Assembly (NCBI RefSeq): GCF_020991065.1
Contig: NZ_CP087710.1
Coordinates: 1,488,001-1,552,000 of the forward strand
Direction: 5' to 3'
From: Nocardioides okcheonensis
Lineage (GTDB): Bacteria > Actinomycetota > Actinomycetes > Propionibacteriales > Nocardioidaceae
DNA length: 64,000 nucleotides
In this document: positions 17,772 to 26,861 of the stretch, piece by piece
Position numbering within the stretch: the stretch's first letter is position 1
Layout of the letters: every line of letters begins with the position of its first letter
Translations under genes and position numbers: made by a program
Notes under the pieces: generated by a model
What the model saw: the letters and a program-made list of their open reading frames with translations, nothing else
What the model was told of the DNA's origin: nothing
Databases searched by the model: none

Positions 17772-18698
17772 TCAGGGCACCCAGTGGGGCCCGGCGCCCT
17801 CGTCGGCGTTCCCGGCACCGCGCACCGAGCGCACCGCCCACCACACGGCGGGCGGGACGAGCGCCAGCAGCACGAGCGTCCACAGCCAGCCGGCGCCCAC
17901 CAGCGCACCGAGCGCGGACAGCACCGCACCGGGGAGCGCCAGCGGCCCGCCGAGGTGGTCGAGCACGAAGCGCCCCGGCGACAGCAGCACCGCCGCCAGC
18001 ACCAGCCCGCCCGACACCATCGCCACCGCGGTCACGCCACGACGCCTGGCGACCGCCAGCGCGATCGCGCCACACACCGCGGCGGGCACCAGCAGCAGGC
18101 CGGCCACGAGCCGCCCGAAGCCGCGCACGTCGCGCAGCGCGGTCCCCTCGTCCTCGACGTCCGCCACCGTGCCCTCCCGCTCGGTCGCCTCGCGCAGGCT
18201 CGCGGCGTACTGCGTCAGGACCTCTCGCTCGCGGGGCGACCCGCTGGCGGCACGGTCCTCCAGCCCGCGGACGGCCGCGTCGATGACGCGGTCGCCGTCG
18301 ACGCGGCCGTCGACGACCGCCAGGTCCGCCAGCTCCCGGCGCAGTCCGGTGGACCCCAGCACGTCCTCGAGCGAGCGCTGCAGCCCGGCCCGCTCGGCCG
18401 GCGAGAACGGGACGGCGGACTCCTCCTCGAGGTCGCCCAGGACCTCGTCGGCGATCTCCTCGCGGACCTGCGGGACCGTGAGCACCACGCTCGCCCACGC
18501 CCACGGGTGCTCGTCGTCGAAGGCGTGCTGGACCGACAGGGCGACGACCGCCGACGCCGCGATCCCGAGCGCCGCCCCGAGCCCGAGCAGGCCGGACACC
18601 ACCGTGCGTACCCGGCCCAGCACGGTGCGCACGTCGGGCGCTCCCCCGCCGTCGAGCACGGTGACACCGGGTGGGGGCGCGGATCCGTGGTCGCTCAC
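17772..18698 (-). CDS. Multispanning membrane protein of unknown function
   Basis: The protein is 308 residues from the GTG at 18698; an ATG three codons upstream is possible. The GTG is preferred because GGGCAGG lies about nine bases before it. One hydrophobic segment sits near residues 30-60. A largely acidic extracytoplasmic stretch follows (about 60-190), then three or four segments to the C-terminus. The soluble part contains repeated Val-Arg-Glu-Glu-type helices. I do not recognise the family. It is convergent with the glycosidase-like gene. Confidence 0.6.
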   Translation of the reverse strand: MSDHGSAPPPGVTVLDGGGAPDVRTVLGRVRTVVSGLLGLGAALGIAASAVVALSVQHAFDDEHPWAWASVVLTVPQVREEIADEVLGDLEEESAVPFSPAERAGLQRSLEDVLGSTGLRRELADLAVVDGRVDGDRVIDAAVRGLEDRAASGSPREREVLTQYAASLREATEREGTVADVEDEGTALRDVRGFGRLVAGLLLVPAAVCGAIALAVARRRGVTAVAMVSGGLVLAAVLLSPGRFVLDHLGGPLALPGAVLSALGALVGAGWLWTLVLLALVPPAVWWAVRSVRGAGNADEGAGPHWVP

Positions 18699-18781
18699 GC
18701 GGCACATCCTGCCCGTCGGGCGCCGGCCGCACCCTGGGGACCGTGCCGCGTGTCGGTGCGCGGCTGGGATACTGGCCGCAG

Positions 18782-18857
18782 GCCCCCGTGGCGCAACGGA
18801 TAGCGCAACGGCCTTCTAATCCGTGGGTTGCAGGTTCGAGTCCTGCCGGGGGCGCCA
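18782..18857 (+). tRNA. tRNA-Arg (UCU)
   Basis: A complete cloverleaf includes an encoded CCA. The acceptor stem is GCCCCCG/CGGGGGC, the D stem GCGC/GCGC, the anticodon loop CTTCTAA (anticodon TCT) and the T arm GCAGG-TTCGAGT-CCTGC. The base pair next to the anticodon loop is a C-U mismatch. Confidence 0.95.
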
Positions 18858-18913
18858 CGACACGCCGTCCGGCCTCCCCGAGCGAGCCGGCCCCACCCGC
18901 GAAGATCGTGCCA

Positions 18914-18942
18914 GGCCCCGCCACGTATGAGGTGACGGGGCC
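18914..18942 (-). terminator. Hairpin terminator after adenosine deaminase gene
   Basis: The arms GGCCCCG-C-CAC and GTG-A-CGGGGCC pair with one mismatch, ten bases past the deaminase stop codon. Confidence 0.55.
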
Positions 18943-18951
18943 GAACGCTTC

Positions 18952-19968
18952 TCAGGCGCCGGCGGCGTAGGCGTCGATCTCGGCGGTGACCCGTGCCTTG
19001 ACGTCGTCGGGGGCGTAGGACGCGGTGACCGCGACCTTGGCCAGGTCCGCCACGCCGCGCTCGTCGAGGCCGAGCAGGCCCGCGGCCACCTCGTAGTCGT
19101 GGTTGAGCGTCGTGGCGAACATGGGCGGGTCGTCGGAGTTGATCGTCACCGTGACGCCCGCCTCGACGAACGCGCGCAGCGGGTGCTCCTCGATCCGGTC
19201 GACCGCGCGGGTGGCGACGTTGGAGGTCGGGCAGACCTCGAGCACGACGCCGGTGTCGGCGAGGTGCGCGAGCAGGTCCGGGTCCTGGGCGCTCGACGTG
19301 CCGTGCCCGATCCGCTCGGCGCCGAGCAGGCGCAGCGAGTCCCACACGGTCTCGGGGCCGGTCGTCTCACCCGCGTGCGGCACCGAGTGCAGGCCCGCCG
19401 CGCGGGCGGCCTCGAAGTGCGGCTGGAACTGCGGGCGCGGGACGCCGATCTCCGGGCCCCCGAGCCCGAAGCCGACCAGGGCGTCGGTGCGGTGCTGCAG
19501 GGCGTACTCCAGCGTCGCGTCGGCGGCGGGCAGCCCGGACTCTCCCGGGATGTCGTAGATCCAGCGGAGGACGAGGCCGAAGTCGCGCTCGGCCGCCACG
19601 CGGGCGTCCTCGATGGCCTCCGTGTAGGCCTGGATCGGGATCCCGCGGATGACCGACGTGTACGGCGTGCAGGTCAGCTCGGCGTAGCGCAGGTTCTGGC
19701 CCTCGGCCATCTCGCGGGCGACCTCGTAGGTCAGCAGCCGGATGTCCTCCGGCGTGCGGATCAGGTCGACCACCGAGAGGTAGACCTCCACGAAGTGGGC
19801 GAAGTCGCGGAAGGTGAAGAACTCGCGGAGCCCCTCCAGGTCGCTCGGCACCCCCGCGTCGGGGTGCCGGGCGGCGAGCTCGGAGACGATCCGCGGGGAG
19901 GCGGACCCCACGTGGTGCACGTGCAGCTCGGCCTTGGGCAGGCCGGCGACGAAGTTCTGGAGGCTCAT
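18952..19968 (-). CDS. add: Adenosine deaminase
   Basis: This 338-residue enzyme of the amidohydrolase superfamily carries the zinc histidines H16 and H18 in ELHVHHVGS, the HAGE motif, the IGHG histidine and the NSDDP aspartates. It converts adenosine to inosine in purine salvage. The HHVGS form of the first motif, where many homologues have HLDGS, is one I recall from actinobacterial members. The ATG at 19968 immediately precedes the conserved N-terminus. It is a single gene with a terminator. An adenine or other aminopurine substrate is possible but less likely. Confidence 0.85.
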   Translation of the reverse strand: MSLQNFVAGLPKAELHVHHVGSASPRIVSELAARHPDAGVPSDLEGLREFFTFRDFAHFVEVYLSVVDLIRTPEDIRLLTYEVAREMAEGQNLRYAELTCTPYTSVIRGIPIQAYTEAIEDARVAAERDFGLVLRWIYDIPGESGLPAADATLEYALQHRTDALVGFGLGGPEIGVPRPQFQPHFEAARAAGLHSVPHAGETTGPETVWDSLRLLGAERIGHGTSSAQDPDLLAHLADTGVVLEVCPTSNVATRAVDRIEEHPLRAFVEAGVTVTINSDDPPMFATTLNHDYEVAAGLLGLDERGVADLAKVAVTASYAPDDVKARVTAEIDAYAAGA

Positions 19969-20009
19969 CCGGCCGAGTGTGGCAGCGCCACGCTCGGCCG
20001 GACCAATTC

Positions 20010-20039
20010 CCGGCGGCCCGGTCCGGACCGGGCCGCCGG
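20010..20039 (-). terminator. Terminator after the DsbA-like gene
   Basis: A perfect 30-base palindrome (15-base arms, CCGGCGGCCCGGTCC and its complement) starts seven bases past the stop codon. A second, slightly imperfect hairpin (19971-19999) follows before the deaminase start. Confidence 0.7.
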
Positions 20040-20045
20040 AGCGGC

Positions 20046-20807
20046 CTACTGGAGCAGCTCGGCGAGCTGCTGGGCGTCGGCGTCCTCGCCGTCGATGAGG
20101 ATCGTCGGCGTGCTGTTGTAGCCGGCCTGGGACATCTCGTCGGTGGCGTTCTCGATCCACTGCTCGTAGACCTTGTCCTCGACCTGCGGGCGGATCTCGG
20201 ACTCGGTCGCGCCGGCCGCGACGGCGCGGTCGATCAGCTCGTCGTCCTCGAAGCCCGGACCGCCCTCCTCGGGCTGGTTGGCGTAGAGGTCGTCGTGGAA
20301 GGCCCGGAACGCGTCGACGCCGGCGGTGTCGAGCACCGCGAGCGCCGCGTTGAGCGCACGCGAGGAGTACTCGTTGGTGGAGGCGCGGTCGAGGAACGAG
20401 ATCATCCGGTAGTCCAGGCGCACGTCGCCGGCGTCGACCGCAGCGGCGAGCGGCTCACCGAGCTGGGCCTCGAGGTTGGCGCACGCGGGGCACTGGAGGT
20501 CCTCGTAGATGGTCACGGTGGTCGGGGCGTCCGCCTGGCCGATGACGATGCCGTAGCCGTCGATCTCGCCGGGGGTGCCGTCGGCCTCCGCGCCGGCCGC
20601 GACGGAGGGCACGACGTCCGCGGCCTCTCCGGTCGTGTCGCGGGTGCTCTGCCACCAGGTCAGGCCACCGACGATCACCACCACGGCCGCCACCACCGCG
20701 CCGATCGTCACGAGCCGGCGGCGGCGCTCCTCGGCCTGCTTCTGGCGCAACGCCTCGGCTGCCCTCTGCTTGCGGGCCTCGCGCCGCTCAGGCGTGTTCT
20801 TCGACAT
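20046..20807 (-). CDS. Membrane-anchored DsbA-like thioredoxin-fold protein
   Basis: This 253-residue protein has a highly charged cytoplasmic N-terminus and one membrane segment (about 33-51). An extracytoplasmic thioredoxin-fold domain carries a CPAC active site (C106, C109) and a cis-proline region (NSTPTILI) near the end. It probably oxidises or isomerises disulfides in exported proteins. Its ATG lies inside the end of the upstream MauE-type gene (20-base overlap), implying coupled expression with a likely electron partner. Confidence 0.85.
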   Translation of the reverse strand: MSKNTPERREARKQRAAEALRQKQAEERRRRLVTIGAVVAAVVVIVGGLTWWQSTRDTTGEAADVVPSVAAGAEADGTPGEIDGYGIVIGQADAPTTVTIYEDLQCPACANLEAQLGEPLAAAVDAGDVRLDYRMISFLDRASTNEYSSRALNAALAVLDTAGVDAFRAFHDDLYANQPEEGGPGFEDDELIDRAVAAGATESEIRPQVEDKVYEQWIENATDEMSQAGYNSTPTILIDGEDADAQQLAELLQ

Positions 20808-21300
20808 GCGGGTTCCTCTCGTTCGTCTCGGCAGAGTCGGTGGTGTGGCTGCTGCCGAACAGCACAGGGTCGAGCGCCCAACGCGAGCGTGGCCTGACGA
20901 CCAGCCAGGCAGACAGGGCCAGAAGCCCCGCGTCGCGGGCGATCTCCCAGGGGTACGTGGACGTGGCGTCGGCGTCGTAGCCACCACCGCCGAAGCAGCC
21001 GCAGTCGATCTGCAGCCCGCGGGCCCAGGCGGAGGAGATGCCGACGATGAAGGCGACGAAGAGCAGCGACGACACCACGGCGACCGGCCGGGTCAGCACG
21101 CCGAGCACCAGCAGCAGCCCGACGACGACCTCCAGCACCGGGAGCAGGTGCCCGACGGTCGGGACCACCGCCTCCGGGAGCAGGTCGTAGGCCCGCACGG
21201 CGCGCACGCTCTCACTGGGGTCGGGGAGCTTGAGCACCCCCGCGACGATCCACACGCTCCCGGTGACGAGCCGCGCGAGGAGGCCGATCCAGTCCTTCAC
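20788..21300 (-). CDS. MauE/DoxX-family membrane redox protein
   Basis: This 170-residue protein has four membrane segments and the MauE-type motif DCGCFGG near residue 105. The GTG at 21300 is preferred to one two codons upstream because an AGGG sequence lies eight bases before it. MauE-family proteins are linked to disulfide formation or quinone coupling. The overlap with the DsbA-like gene supports a role in re-oxidising that partner, although this is inferred. Confidence 0.75.
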   Translation of the reverse strand: MKDWIGLLARLVTGSVWIVAGVLKLPDPSESVRAVRAYDLLPEAVVPTVGHLLPVLEVVVGLLLVLGVLTRPVAVVSSLLFVAFIVGISSAWARGLQIDCGCFGGGGYDADATSTYPWEIARDAGLLALSAWLVVRPRSRWALDPVLFGSSHTTDSAETNERNPHVEEHA

Positions 21301-21397
21301 GGTCACGACCCTAGGAGACGAGCCTGAGTCGTGCCTGAGAGAGCCGCACGGACCGCCGCGGGTGCGCCGTCCCGGCGGCTCGGTAGGGTGGCCGGTC

Positions 21398-22042
21398 GTG
21401 AACGACAGACTGGTGTGGATCGACTGCGAGATGACCGGCCTCGACCTCGGTGCGGACGCGCTGATCGAGGTGGCGGCCCTCGTCACCGACTTCGAGCTGA
21501 ACGTGCTCGGCGAGGGCGTCGACATCGTCGTCAAGCCGTCGCAGGAGGCGCTCGACCAGATGGTCGAGTTCGTCCGTGACATGCACGAGAAGTCCGGGCT
21601 GCTCGAGGAGCTCGACGGCGGCACCACCCTGGCGGACGCCGAGGAGCAGGTGCTGGCCTACATCAAGGAGCACTGCCCCGACGGCAGCCGCCCGCCGCTC
21701 GCCGGCAACACGGTGGCCACGGACCGCGCGTTCCTGGCCCGCGACATGCCCGACCTCGAGTCGTTCCTCCACTACCGCATCGTCGACGTCTCCTCGATCA
21801 AGGAGCTCTCGCGTCGCTGGTACCCGCGCGCCTACTTCGCCGCGCCCACCAAGCGCGGGAACCACCGCGCCCTGGCCGACATCCAGGAGAGCATCGAGGA
21901 GCTGCGCTACTACCGCGAGGCCGTCTTCGTCCCGCACCCCGGCCCGGACAGCGCCCGCGCGCGCGACATCGCCGCCCGCCACGGCGGCACCCTGACCGGC
22001 CTCGGGCCCGACACGGGTGCCGATTCCGACTCCACGCACTGA
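21398..22042 (+). CDS. orn: Oligoribonuclease (DEDDh 3'-5' exonuclease)
   Basis: This 214-residue protein shows the DEDDh signature: D9 and E11 in WIDCEMTG, an aspartate in TDRAFLARD, and the HRALADI histidine/aspartate pair. It degrades 2-5 nt RNA fragments and pGpG to mononucleotides. A C-terminal extension past the core (rich in Asp, Gly and Ala) is typical of actinobacterial forms. The start is GTG at 21398. It is followed by tRNA-His. Confidence 0.92.
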   Translation: MNDRLVWIDCEMTGLDLGADALIEVAALVTDFELNVLGEGVDIVVKPSQEALDQMVEFVRDMHEKSGLLEELDGGTTLADAEEQVLAYIKEHCPDGSRPPLAGNTVATDRAFLARDMPDLESFLHYRIVDVSSIKELSRRWYPRAYFAAPTKRGNHRALADIQESIEELRYYREAVFVPHPGPDSARARDIAARHGGTLTGLGPDTGADSDSTH

Positions 22043-22088
22043 GTGCCCTACACTTCTCGTCGTCCTCGCTGACACGGCGAGCAGACAT

Positions 22089-22165
22089 GGTGGGTATAGC
22101 TCAGCTGGTAGAGCGCCGCCTTGTGGTGGCGGATGTCGCGGGTTCAAGTCCCGTTACTCACCCCA
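22089..22165 (+). tRNA. tRNA-His (GUG)
   Basis: The cloverleaf has the extra 5' G (22089) opposite the C discriminator, diagnostic for tRNA-His. The anticodon stem is CCGCC/GGCGG with loop TTGTGGT (anticodon GTG), the T arm is GCGGG-TTCAAGT-CCCGT, and the CCA is encoded. Confidence 0.95.
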
Positions 22166-22169
22166 AGCA

Positions 22170-22208
22170 GACCGAGCCCCCGACCTGGACCAGGTCGGGG
22201 GCTCGGTC
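22170..22208 (+). terminator. Terminator after tRNA-His
   Basis: A perfect 18-base stem (22170-22187 with 22191-22208) and a three-base loop start four bases after the tRNA. It can also serve the opposite-strand gene ending at 22223. Confidence 0.8.
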
Positions 22209-22222
22209 CGTCTCCACCCCCC

Positions 22223-22723
22223 TCAGCGGACCCAGAGGTCGCACGGGGCCAGCACCAGCAGCACGCGCTGCTCGAGGTGCACCGCGTCGGCCCGCTCCGG
22301 GCGGACCGCCCACGACACCTCGGGGGCGAGCCGCGCCACGGCGTCGACCGCCCAGTCCCGCGCGCGTCGCGGCCCGTCGCGGCGCAGCCGGTCGAGCTGG
22401 CCCTCCACCCACGCCGGATCGGCCAGCGCACGGTCGAGCGCGGCCTCGCCGAACCCGCCGAGCGCCCCGGCCGGCCTCCGGAACCCCGCCAGCCGCCCGC
22501 GCAACCCCGGGACCACCCCGGTCCCGGCCCGCTCCCCCGCCACGGCCGCGTGCACGATCCGCTGCGTCGCGGGCTCGCGGAAGAGGTACACACCCGGCTC
22601 GCGCGGCGCGCCCACGGCCGCGTCGGCGAGCGGCACCCAGTCCGACCACGACGCCAGGCCCTCGACCTCGGCGTAGGCGTCCCGCACGCCCACGTCCCGC
22701 ACCCGCTCGCCGATCCATCCCAT
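22223..22723 (-). CDS. GIY-YIG-like protein with degenerate YIG motif
   Basis: This 166-residue protein has EPGVYLF, matching the GVY half of a GIY-YIG domain. IVHAAVAGER then stands where related proteins have IVYVGxAGER, followed by GLRGRL and an EAALDRALADPAW helix. The YIG tyrosine and glycine are replaced, so nuclease activity is doubtful. The ATG at 22723 gives the conserved start; GTG codons upstream are possible. No link to the FUSC gene 60 bases upstream is obvious. The family call is moderate. Confidence 0.5.
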   Translation of the reverse strand: MGWIGERVRDVGVRDAYAEVEGLASWSDWVPLADAAVGAPREPGVYLFREPATQRIVHAAVAGERAGTGVVPGLRGRLAGFRRPAGALGGFGEAALDRALADPAWVEGQLDRLRRDGPRRARDWAVDAVARLAPEVSWAVRPERADAVHLEQRVLLVLAPCDLWVR

Positions 22724-22782
22724 GCGGTCGATCGTGCCGACGGCCACCGACAGCGCCGCCGACAGCGCCGCCGGCCGGGGCG

Positions 22783-23880
22783 TCACTCGGCCCGGACGGC
22801 CCTCGACGGCAGCCGCAGCGGCAGCCGGTTGCCGCCCAGGGGGTTGGCCGCGGCGACCTGTGACATCGCGTCGACGATGTTGCGCAGGTTGATGATCAGC
22901 GCGCCGTAGACGGGCCACTCCGCCGACCGCTCCGTGGCCCGCAGGTCGTCGCTCAACGTCGTGAGCCGACGGCGTACGTCGTCCATGGCCTCCGGGTCCG
23001 CCGCGCTCGCCGCGCGACCGGCGTCGGCCAGCATCTCGATCCACGCGTCGGCGAACTGCGGGCCCCACGTCTCGCGGTGGGCGCTCTGGCCGCCGAGCGT
23101 GCGGGCCAGGCTCCGGGCCTCGGCCACCGCCTGCTCCATCCGGCGCAGCAGCCCGTGCCACTCCTGCGGGTCGCGCAACGACCGGGCCGAGCGGCGGGGG
23201 TTCATCCGGGCGCTCTCCTGCGCCTGGCGCACCAGCCCCCAGGCCCGGTCGAGGTCGCCGTCGAGGTCGCGGGTGCGATCGATCCAGGCCCGCACGTCCT
23301 CGTCCTGGCACCCGTCGCCGAGGCCACCGGCGATGTCGACGAGCAGCTCGCCGATCGCGTCGTCGATGCGGTCCATCGCCTCCACGGCGGTGCTCCGGCG
23401 CAGCGGCGGCCAGACCAGGACGTTGACGGCCAGTCCGACCGCGACGCCGATGGCCGTGTCGACGAGGCGCGAGACCAGCACCACGTCGTCCTCGAAGCCG
23501 GTGGTCAGCACCACCAGACCGGTCGTCGCGATCGTGGTGGCCTCGATGCCCAGCCACGGGAGGGCGCCCAGGACCAGCGCGACGACCAGCAGCAGGGCGA
23601 TCGACGCGGTGGTGAGCCCGAACGCCTCGCCCACCCCGGTCGCGAGGAGCACGGCGACGAACGTCGCCGCGACCTGCTGGGCGCCGCGGGAGAAGGTGCG
23701 GTAGACGGTGGCGTGCACCACCAGGAGCGCGGCCCACGGCGCGAGGAACGGCTGCGGCAGGTCGAGGAGGCTGTCCGCCACCACCCACGCGATGACGGCG
23801 GCCAGCACCGTCTTGGCGAGCTGGAGCACCTCGTTCCACCAGATCGGGTCACCGAGGCGGTCGTCGATCCGGGTCCTCAT
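22783..23880 (-). CDS. FUSC/ArAE-family membrane protein
   Basis: This 365-residue protein has five or six hydrophobic segments in the first 165 residues. A long helical cytoplasmic domain rich in Arg, Asp and Glu follows. This is the half-size aromatic acid exporter (FUSC-like) layout. The ATG at 23880 is followed by an amphipathic charged stretch before the first membrane helix. Family members are proposed to export aromatic or other organic acids; no substrate can be named. Confidence 0.7.
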   Translation of the reverse strand: MRTRIDDRLGDPIWWNEVLQLAKTVLAAVIAWVVADSLLDLPQPFLAPWAALLVVHATVYRTFSRGAQQVAATFVAVLLATGVGEAFGLTTASIALLLVVALVLGALPWLGIEATTIATTGLVVLTTGFEDDVVLVSRLVDTAIGVAVGLAVNVLVWPPLRRSTAVEAMDRIDDAIGELLVDIAGGLGDGCQDEDVRAWIDRTRDLDGDLDRAWGLVRQAQESARMNPRRSARSLRDPQEWHGLLRRMEQAVAEARSLARTLGGQSAHRETWGPQFADAWIEMLADAGRAASAADPEAMDDVRRRLTTLSDDLRATERSAEWPVYGALIINLRNIVDAMSQVAAANPLGGNRLPLRLPSRAVRAE

Positions 23881-23922
23881 GTCCTGCCACACCCGGTCGA
23901 CCCTACGGGCGTCCCGCCCCGC

Positions 23923-23976
23923 CCGGACCACCCCTCGAGGCCGGACCACCCCTCGAGGCCGGGCCACCCTCGAGGG
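23923..23976. repeat. 18-base tandem repeat, about three copies
   Basis: The unit CCGGACCACCCCTCGAGG occurs twice exactly and a third time with small changes, between the FUSC and stress-protein genes. It contains CTCGAG palindromes and could fold in either strand. Confidence 0.7.
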
Positions 23977-23998
23977 ACGACGGCCCCGGGGGCGGGCC

Positions 23999-24898
23999 TC
24001 AGCGCCGGCCGCGGGGCGCGGCGAGCAGCACCGGGCAGGTCGCCTGGCGCAGCACCTCCCGGGCCACCGGGCCGATGTGCGACCCGACCGGCACGACCGG
24101 GTCGTGACGACCGATCACCAGCAGCGCGGCACCCTCGCTGGCCGCGAGCAGCGCGTCGATCTCGCGGCCGCGGTGGGCCAGGACGTCGGCGGGCACCGAC
24201 GGCCCACCGTCGGCGATCTCCTCCAGGGCGGCCCGGATCTCGGCCCGTGCACGCTGCCCCCACCGCCGGTCCTCCGCGGTGTCGGCGTGCAGGCTCTCGT
24301 AGGGCTCGGGCAGCGACCACGCGTGGATCACCCGCAGCCCCGCCCGGAGCTCGCGCGCGCGGGCGACCGCGGCGCGCAGCACCTCGCCGGCCCGGATCGG
24401 GGCGTCGACCCCGGCGACCACGACCTGCTCGGCGTCCGCGGCCACCCACCCGCTCGGGACCGCCACGACGGGAGCCAGCGTCTGGGCCGCCACGCCTCCG
24501 GCGACCGTCCGGGTGACGGGGCGTCCGTCGGCGACCGGGTGCCCGTGCTCGAGCACGACCATCCGGGCCGAGCGCGCCGCGGCGACCAGGCCGCTGACGA
24601 CGGACCCGCGGCGCAGCTCCTCGACGACGGCCAGGCAGCCGTCCGCCAGCTCCTCGGCGCGCTCGGCCGCCAGGGCGAGGGTCTCGGCCCCGATCTTGTC
24701 GAGCTCCTCGGCCGACGCGAGGGCGGACTCCGACCCCAGCGGCACGACCGGGACCACGTGCACGAGGTGCAGGGCGCACCCGGCCCGCAACGCCTCGTCG
24801 ACGGCGTACCTCAGGGCCGCGTCGACCGTCTCGGTGCCGACGCCGACGACGACGGGAGGGGCCGCGGGGAACGGCTCGTGGACGGCTTGCTCGATCAT
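23999..24898 (-). CDS. Tandem universal stress protein (two UspA domains)
   Basis: This 299-residue protein consists of two UspA-type domains (about 15-148 and 158-295). The second carries the ATP-binding style glycine pattern in GRHDPVVPVGS and ends with CPVLLA; the first is more divergent (AVPSG). Tandem Usp proteins of this sort in actinobacteria respond to hypoxia or stress. The ATG at 24898 has AGGAGG-like bases upstream (reading GGCCTCC in the plus strand). A 198-base divergent promoter region separates it from the oxidoreductase gene. Confidence 0.85.
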   Translation of the reverse strand: MIEQAVHEPFPAAPPVVVGVGTETVDAALRYAVDEALRAGCALHLVHVVPVVPLGSESALASAEELDKIGAETLALAAERAEELADGCLAVVEELRRGSVVSGLVAAARSARMVVLEHGHPVADGRPVTRTVAGGVAAQTLAPVVAVPSGWVAADAEQVVVAGVDAPIRAGEVLRAAVARARELRAGLRVIHAWSLPEPYESLHADTAEDRRWGQRARAEIRAALEEIADGGPSVPADVLAHRGREIDALLAASEGAALLVIGRHDPVVPVGSHIGPVAREVLRQATCPVLLAAPRGRR

Positions 24899-25096
24899 GA
24901 CGGCCTCCTGGCTGTGGTGCCCCCCGTGTGGGGCCTCGGCGCCAACGCTGCGCCCCGGCGTGACGTACGCCATAGGGACCAACGGCCCGGGGTGGCGCGC
25001 CGAGCGACCCCTGATGCCGGCCCGCAGCCGCAGCCCTCGGCCCGCGGTGGCGCGCCGGGCGGCCCCCGGCACCGGGCCAGGGTCTACCTTGTCCGG

Positions 25097-26665
25097 ATGA
25101 CTCCCGGCAGCAGCAGCTATGACGTCGTCGTGGTCGGCGGCGGGCACAACGCCCTGGTGAGCGCGGCCTATCTCGCGCGCGCCGGGCTCAGCGTCGTCGT
25201 GCTCGAGCGGCTCGACCGCACCGGGGGCGCCGCCGTCTCGGTGGAGCCCTTCGCCGGCCAGCCGGCCCGCCTGTCGCGCTACTCCTACCTGGTCAGCCTG
25301 ATGCCCGAGCAGCTGATGGCCGACCTGGGCCTCGACGTCCGGCTCGCCTCGCGGACCACCGCGTCGTACACCCCGTGGGTGCGCGGCGACCGCTCCGGCG
25401 GCCTGCTGGTCGAGCGCCCCGAGGGCGAGGCCACGCGCGCGTCCTTCCGCGACCTGACCGGCGGCGACGACGAGTACGCCGCGTGGCAGGCGTTCTACGC
25501 CGAGGTCGGCCGGCTCGCCGAGGCCGTCTCCCCCACGCTCATGCAGCCGCTCCCCCTCGAGCGCGACGTCCGCGCGCTGGTCGACGAGCGCATCTGGTCG
25601 GAGGTCGTCGCCGAGCCGCTGGGGCGCGCGATCACCGCGCGCTTCGCCGACGACACGGTCCGCGGGGTCGTCGCCACCGACGCGCTGATCGGGACGTTCG
25701 CCTCCCTCGACGACCCGTCCCTGGTGCAGAACCGCTGCTTCCTCTACCACCTGATCGGCAACGGGACGGGCGAGTGGCGGGTGCCGGTAGGCGGCATGGG
25801 TGCCGTCACCGACGCGCTCGCCCGCGCGGCCGTCGAGGCCGGGGCGGAGATCGTCACCGGCGCGGGCGTGAGCGCGATCGTGCCGGGTGCCGACGGCGCC
25901 GAGGTGCGCTTCCACGACGGGTCCCGGGAGCGCTCGGTGACCGGGCGACGGGTCCTGTCCGGCGTGGCGCCGTGGGTGCTGCGGATCCTGCTCGGCGAGG
26001 GCGAGGACCCCGAGACCAAGCCGTCGGGCTCGCAGCTGAAGATCAACTTCCTGCTCGACCGGCTGCCCGCGCTCCGCTCCGGCGCGGACCCCGAGGTGGC
26101 CTTCGCGGGCACGCTGCACCTCGCCGAGGACTACACGCAGCTCGAGCGGGCCTACGACGCCGCGGCGAGCGGCGAGGTGCCCGACCCGATGCCGGGCGAG
26201 GTCTACTGCCACAGCCTCACCGACCCCTCGATCCTCGGCGACCGGGCCGGGGCGGCCCACACGCTCACCTACTTCGGGCTGCACACGCCGGCCGGTCTCT
26301 TCGACGCCGACCCGTCCGCGAAGGACCGCGCGGTCGAGCGCGCGATCGCCTCCCTCGACGCCGTGCTCGCCGAGCCGGTCGAGGGCTGCCTGGCGACCGA
26401 CGCCGAGGGCCGTCCCTGCATCGAGGCCAAGGTCCCCCAGGACGTCGAGCGCGACCTCGCGATGCCCGGCGGCCACATCTTCCACGGCGACCTCGAGTGG
26501 CCGTGGGCGCCCAACCGGGCCCGCCTCGACACCCCCGCCCAGCAGTGGGGCGTGCAGACCGAGCACGACTCCGTGCTGGTCTGCGGCTCCGGTGCGCGCC
26601 GCGGTGGCGCGGTGTCCGGGCTCGGTGGCCACAACGCGGCGCAGGCGGTCCTGGCCGAGCTGTGA
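25097..26665 (+). CDS. CrtI-like FAD-dependent oxidoreductase (PYROXD2-type)
   Basis: This 522-residue protein has an N-terminal dinucleotide-binding motif (VVVGGGHNALVSAAYLARAG), a following VLER acidic strand end and the GGA segment. Near the C-terminus is the flavin-binding CGSGARRGGAVSGLGG stretch. This places it with phytoene desaturase-like and PYROXD2-like enzymes. No carotenoid genes are nearby, so a carotenoid role is not supported. It is divergent from the universal stress gene and ends just before tRNA-Lys. Confidence 0.75.
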   Translation: MTPGSSSYDVVVVGGGHNALVSAAYLARAGLSVVVLERLDRTGGAAVSVEPFAGQPARLSRYSYLVSLMPEQLMADLGLDVRLASRTTASYTPWVRGDRSGGLLVERPEGEATRASFRDLTGGDDEYAAWQAFYAEVGRLAEAVSPTLMQPLPLERDVRALVDERIWSEVVAEPLGRAITARFADDTVRGVVATDALIGTFASLDDPSLVQNRCFLYHLIGNGTGEWRVPVGGMGAVTDALARAAVEAGAEIVTGAGVSAIVPGADGAEVRFHDGSRERSVTGRRVLSGVAPWVLRILLGEGEDPETKPSGSQLKINFLLDRLPALRSGADPEVAFAGTLHLAEDYTQLERAYDAAASGEVPDPMPGEVYCHSLTDPSILGDRAGAAHTLTYFGLHTPAGLFDADPSAKDRAVERAIASLDAVLAEPVEGCLATDAEGRPCIEAKVPQDVERDLAMPGGHIFHGDLEWPWAPNRARLDTPAQQWGVQTEHDSVLVCGSGARRGGAVSGLGGHNAAQAVLAEL

Positions 26666-26720
26666 CCTCGATTTCGCCTGTCGGAGGTGACGCGGTAGAG
26701 TTCTACTCGCTTCACCGCAC

Positions 26721-26793
<73 letters not shown>

Positions 26794-26798
26794 CAGAA

Positions 26799-26832
26799 GC
26801 CGAGAGCCGGTCCTTCGGGACCGGCTCTCGGC
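26799..26832. terminator. Bidirectional terminator between tRNA-Lys and the acyltransferase gene
   Basis: A perfect 15-base stem closed by a TTCG tetraloop lies five bases after the tRNA. On the minus strand it lies 29 bases after the acyltransferase stop, so it can serve both. Confidence 0.8.
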
Positions 26833-26861
26833 GTTTCACGACGTGCCCGGCTCAGGCCGGC

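Noticed and set aside
25097..26665. Phytoene desaturase in a carotenoid cluster
   Set aside because: The protein is CrtI-like, but no phytoene synthase or other carotenoid gene is near it, so only a general oxidoreductase call is justified.
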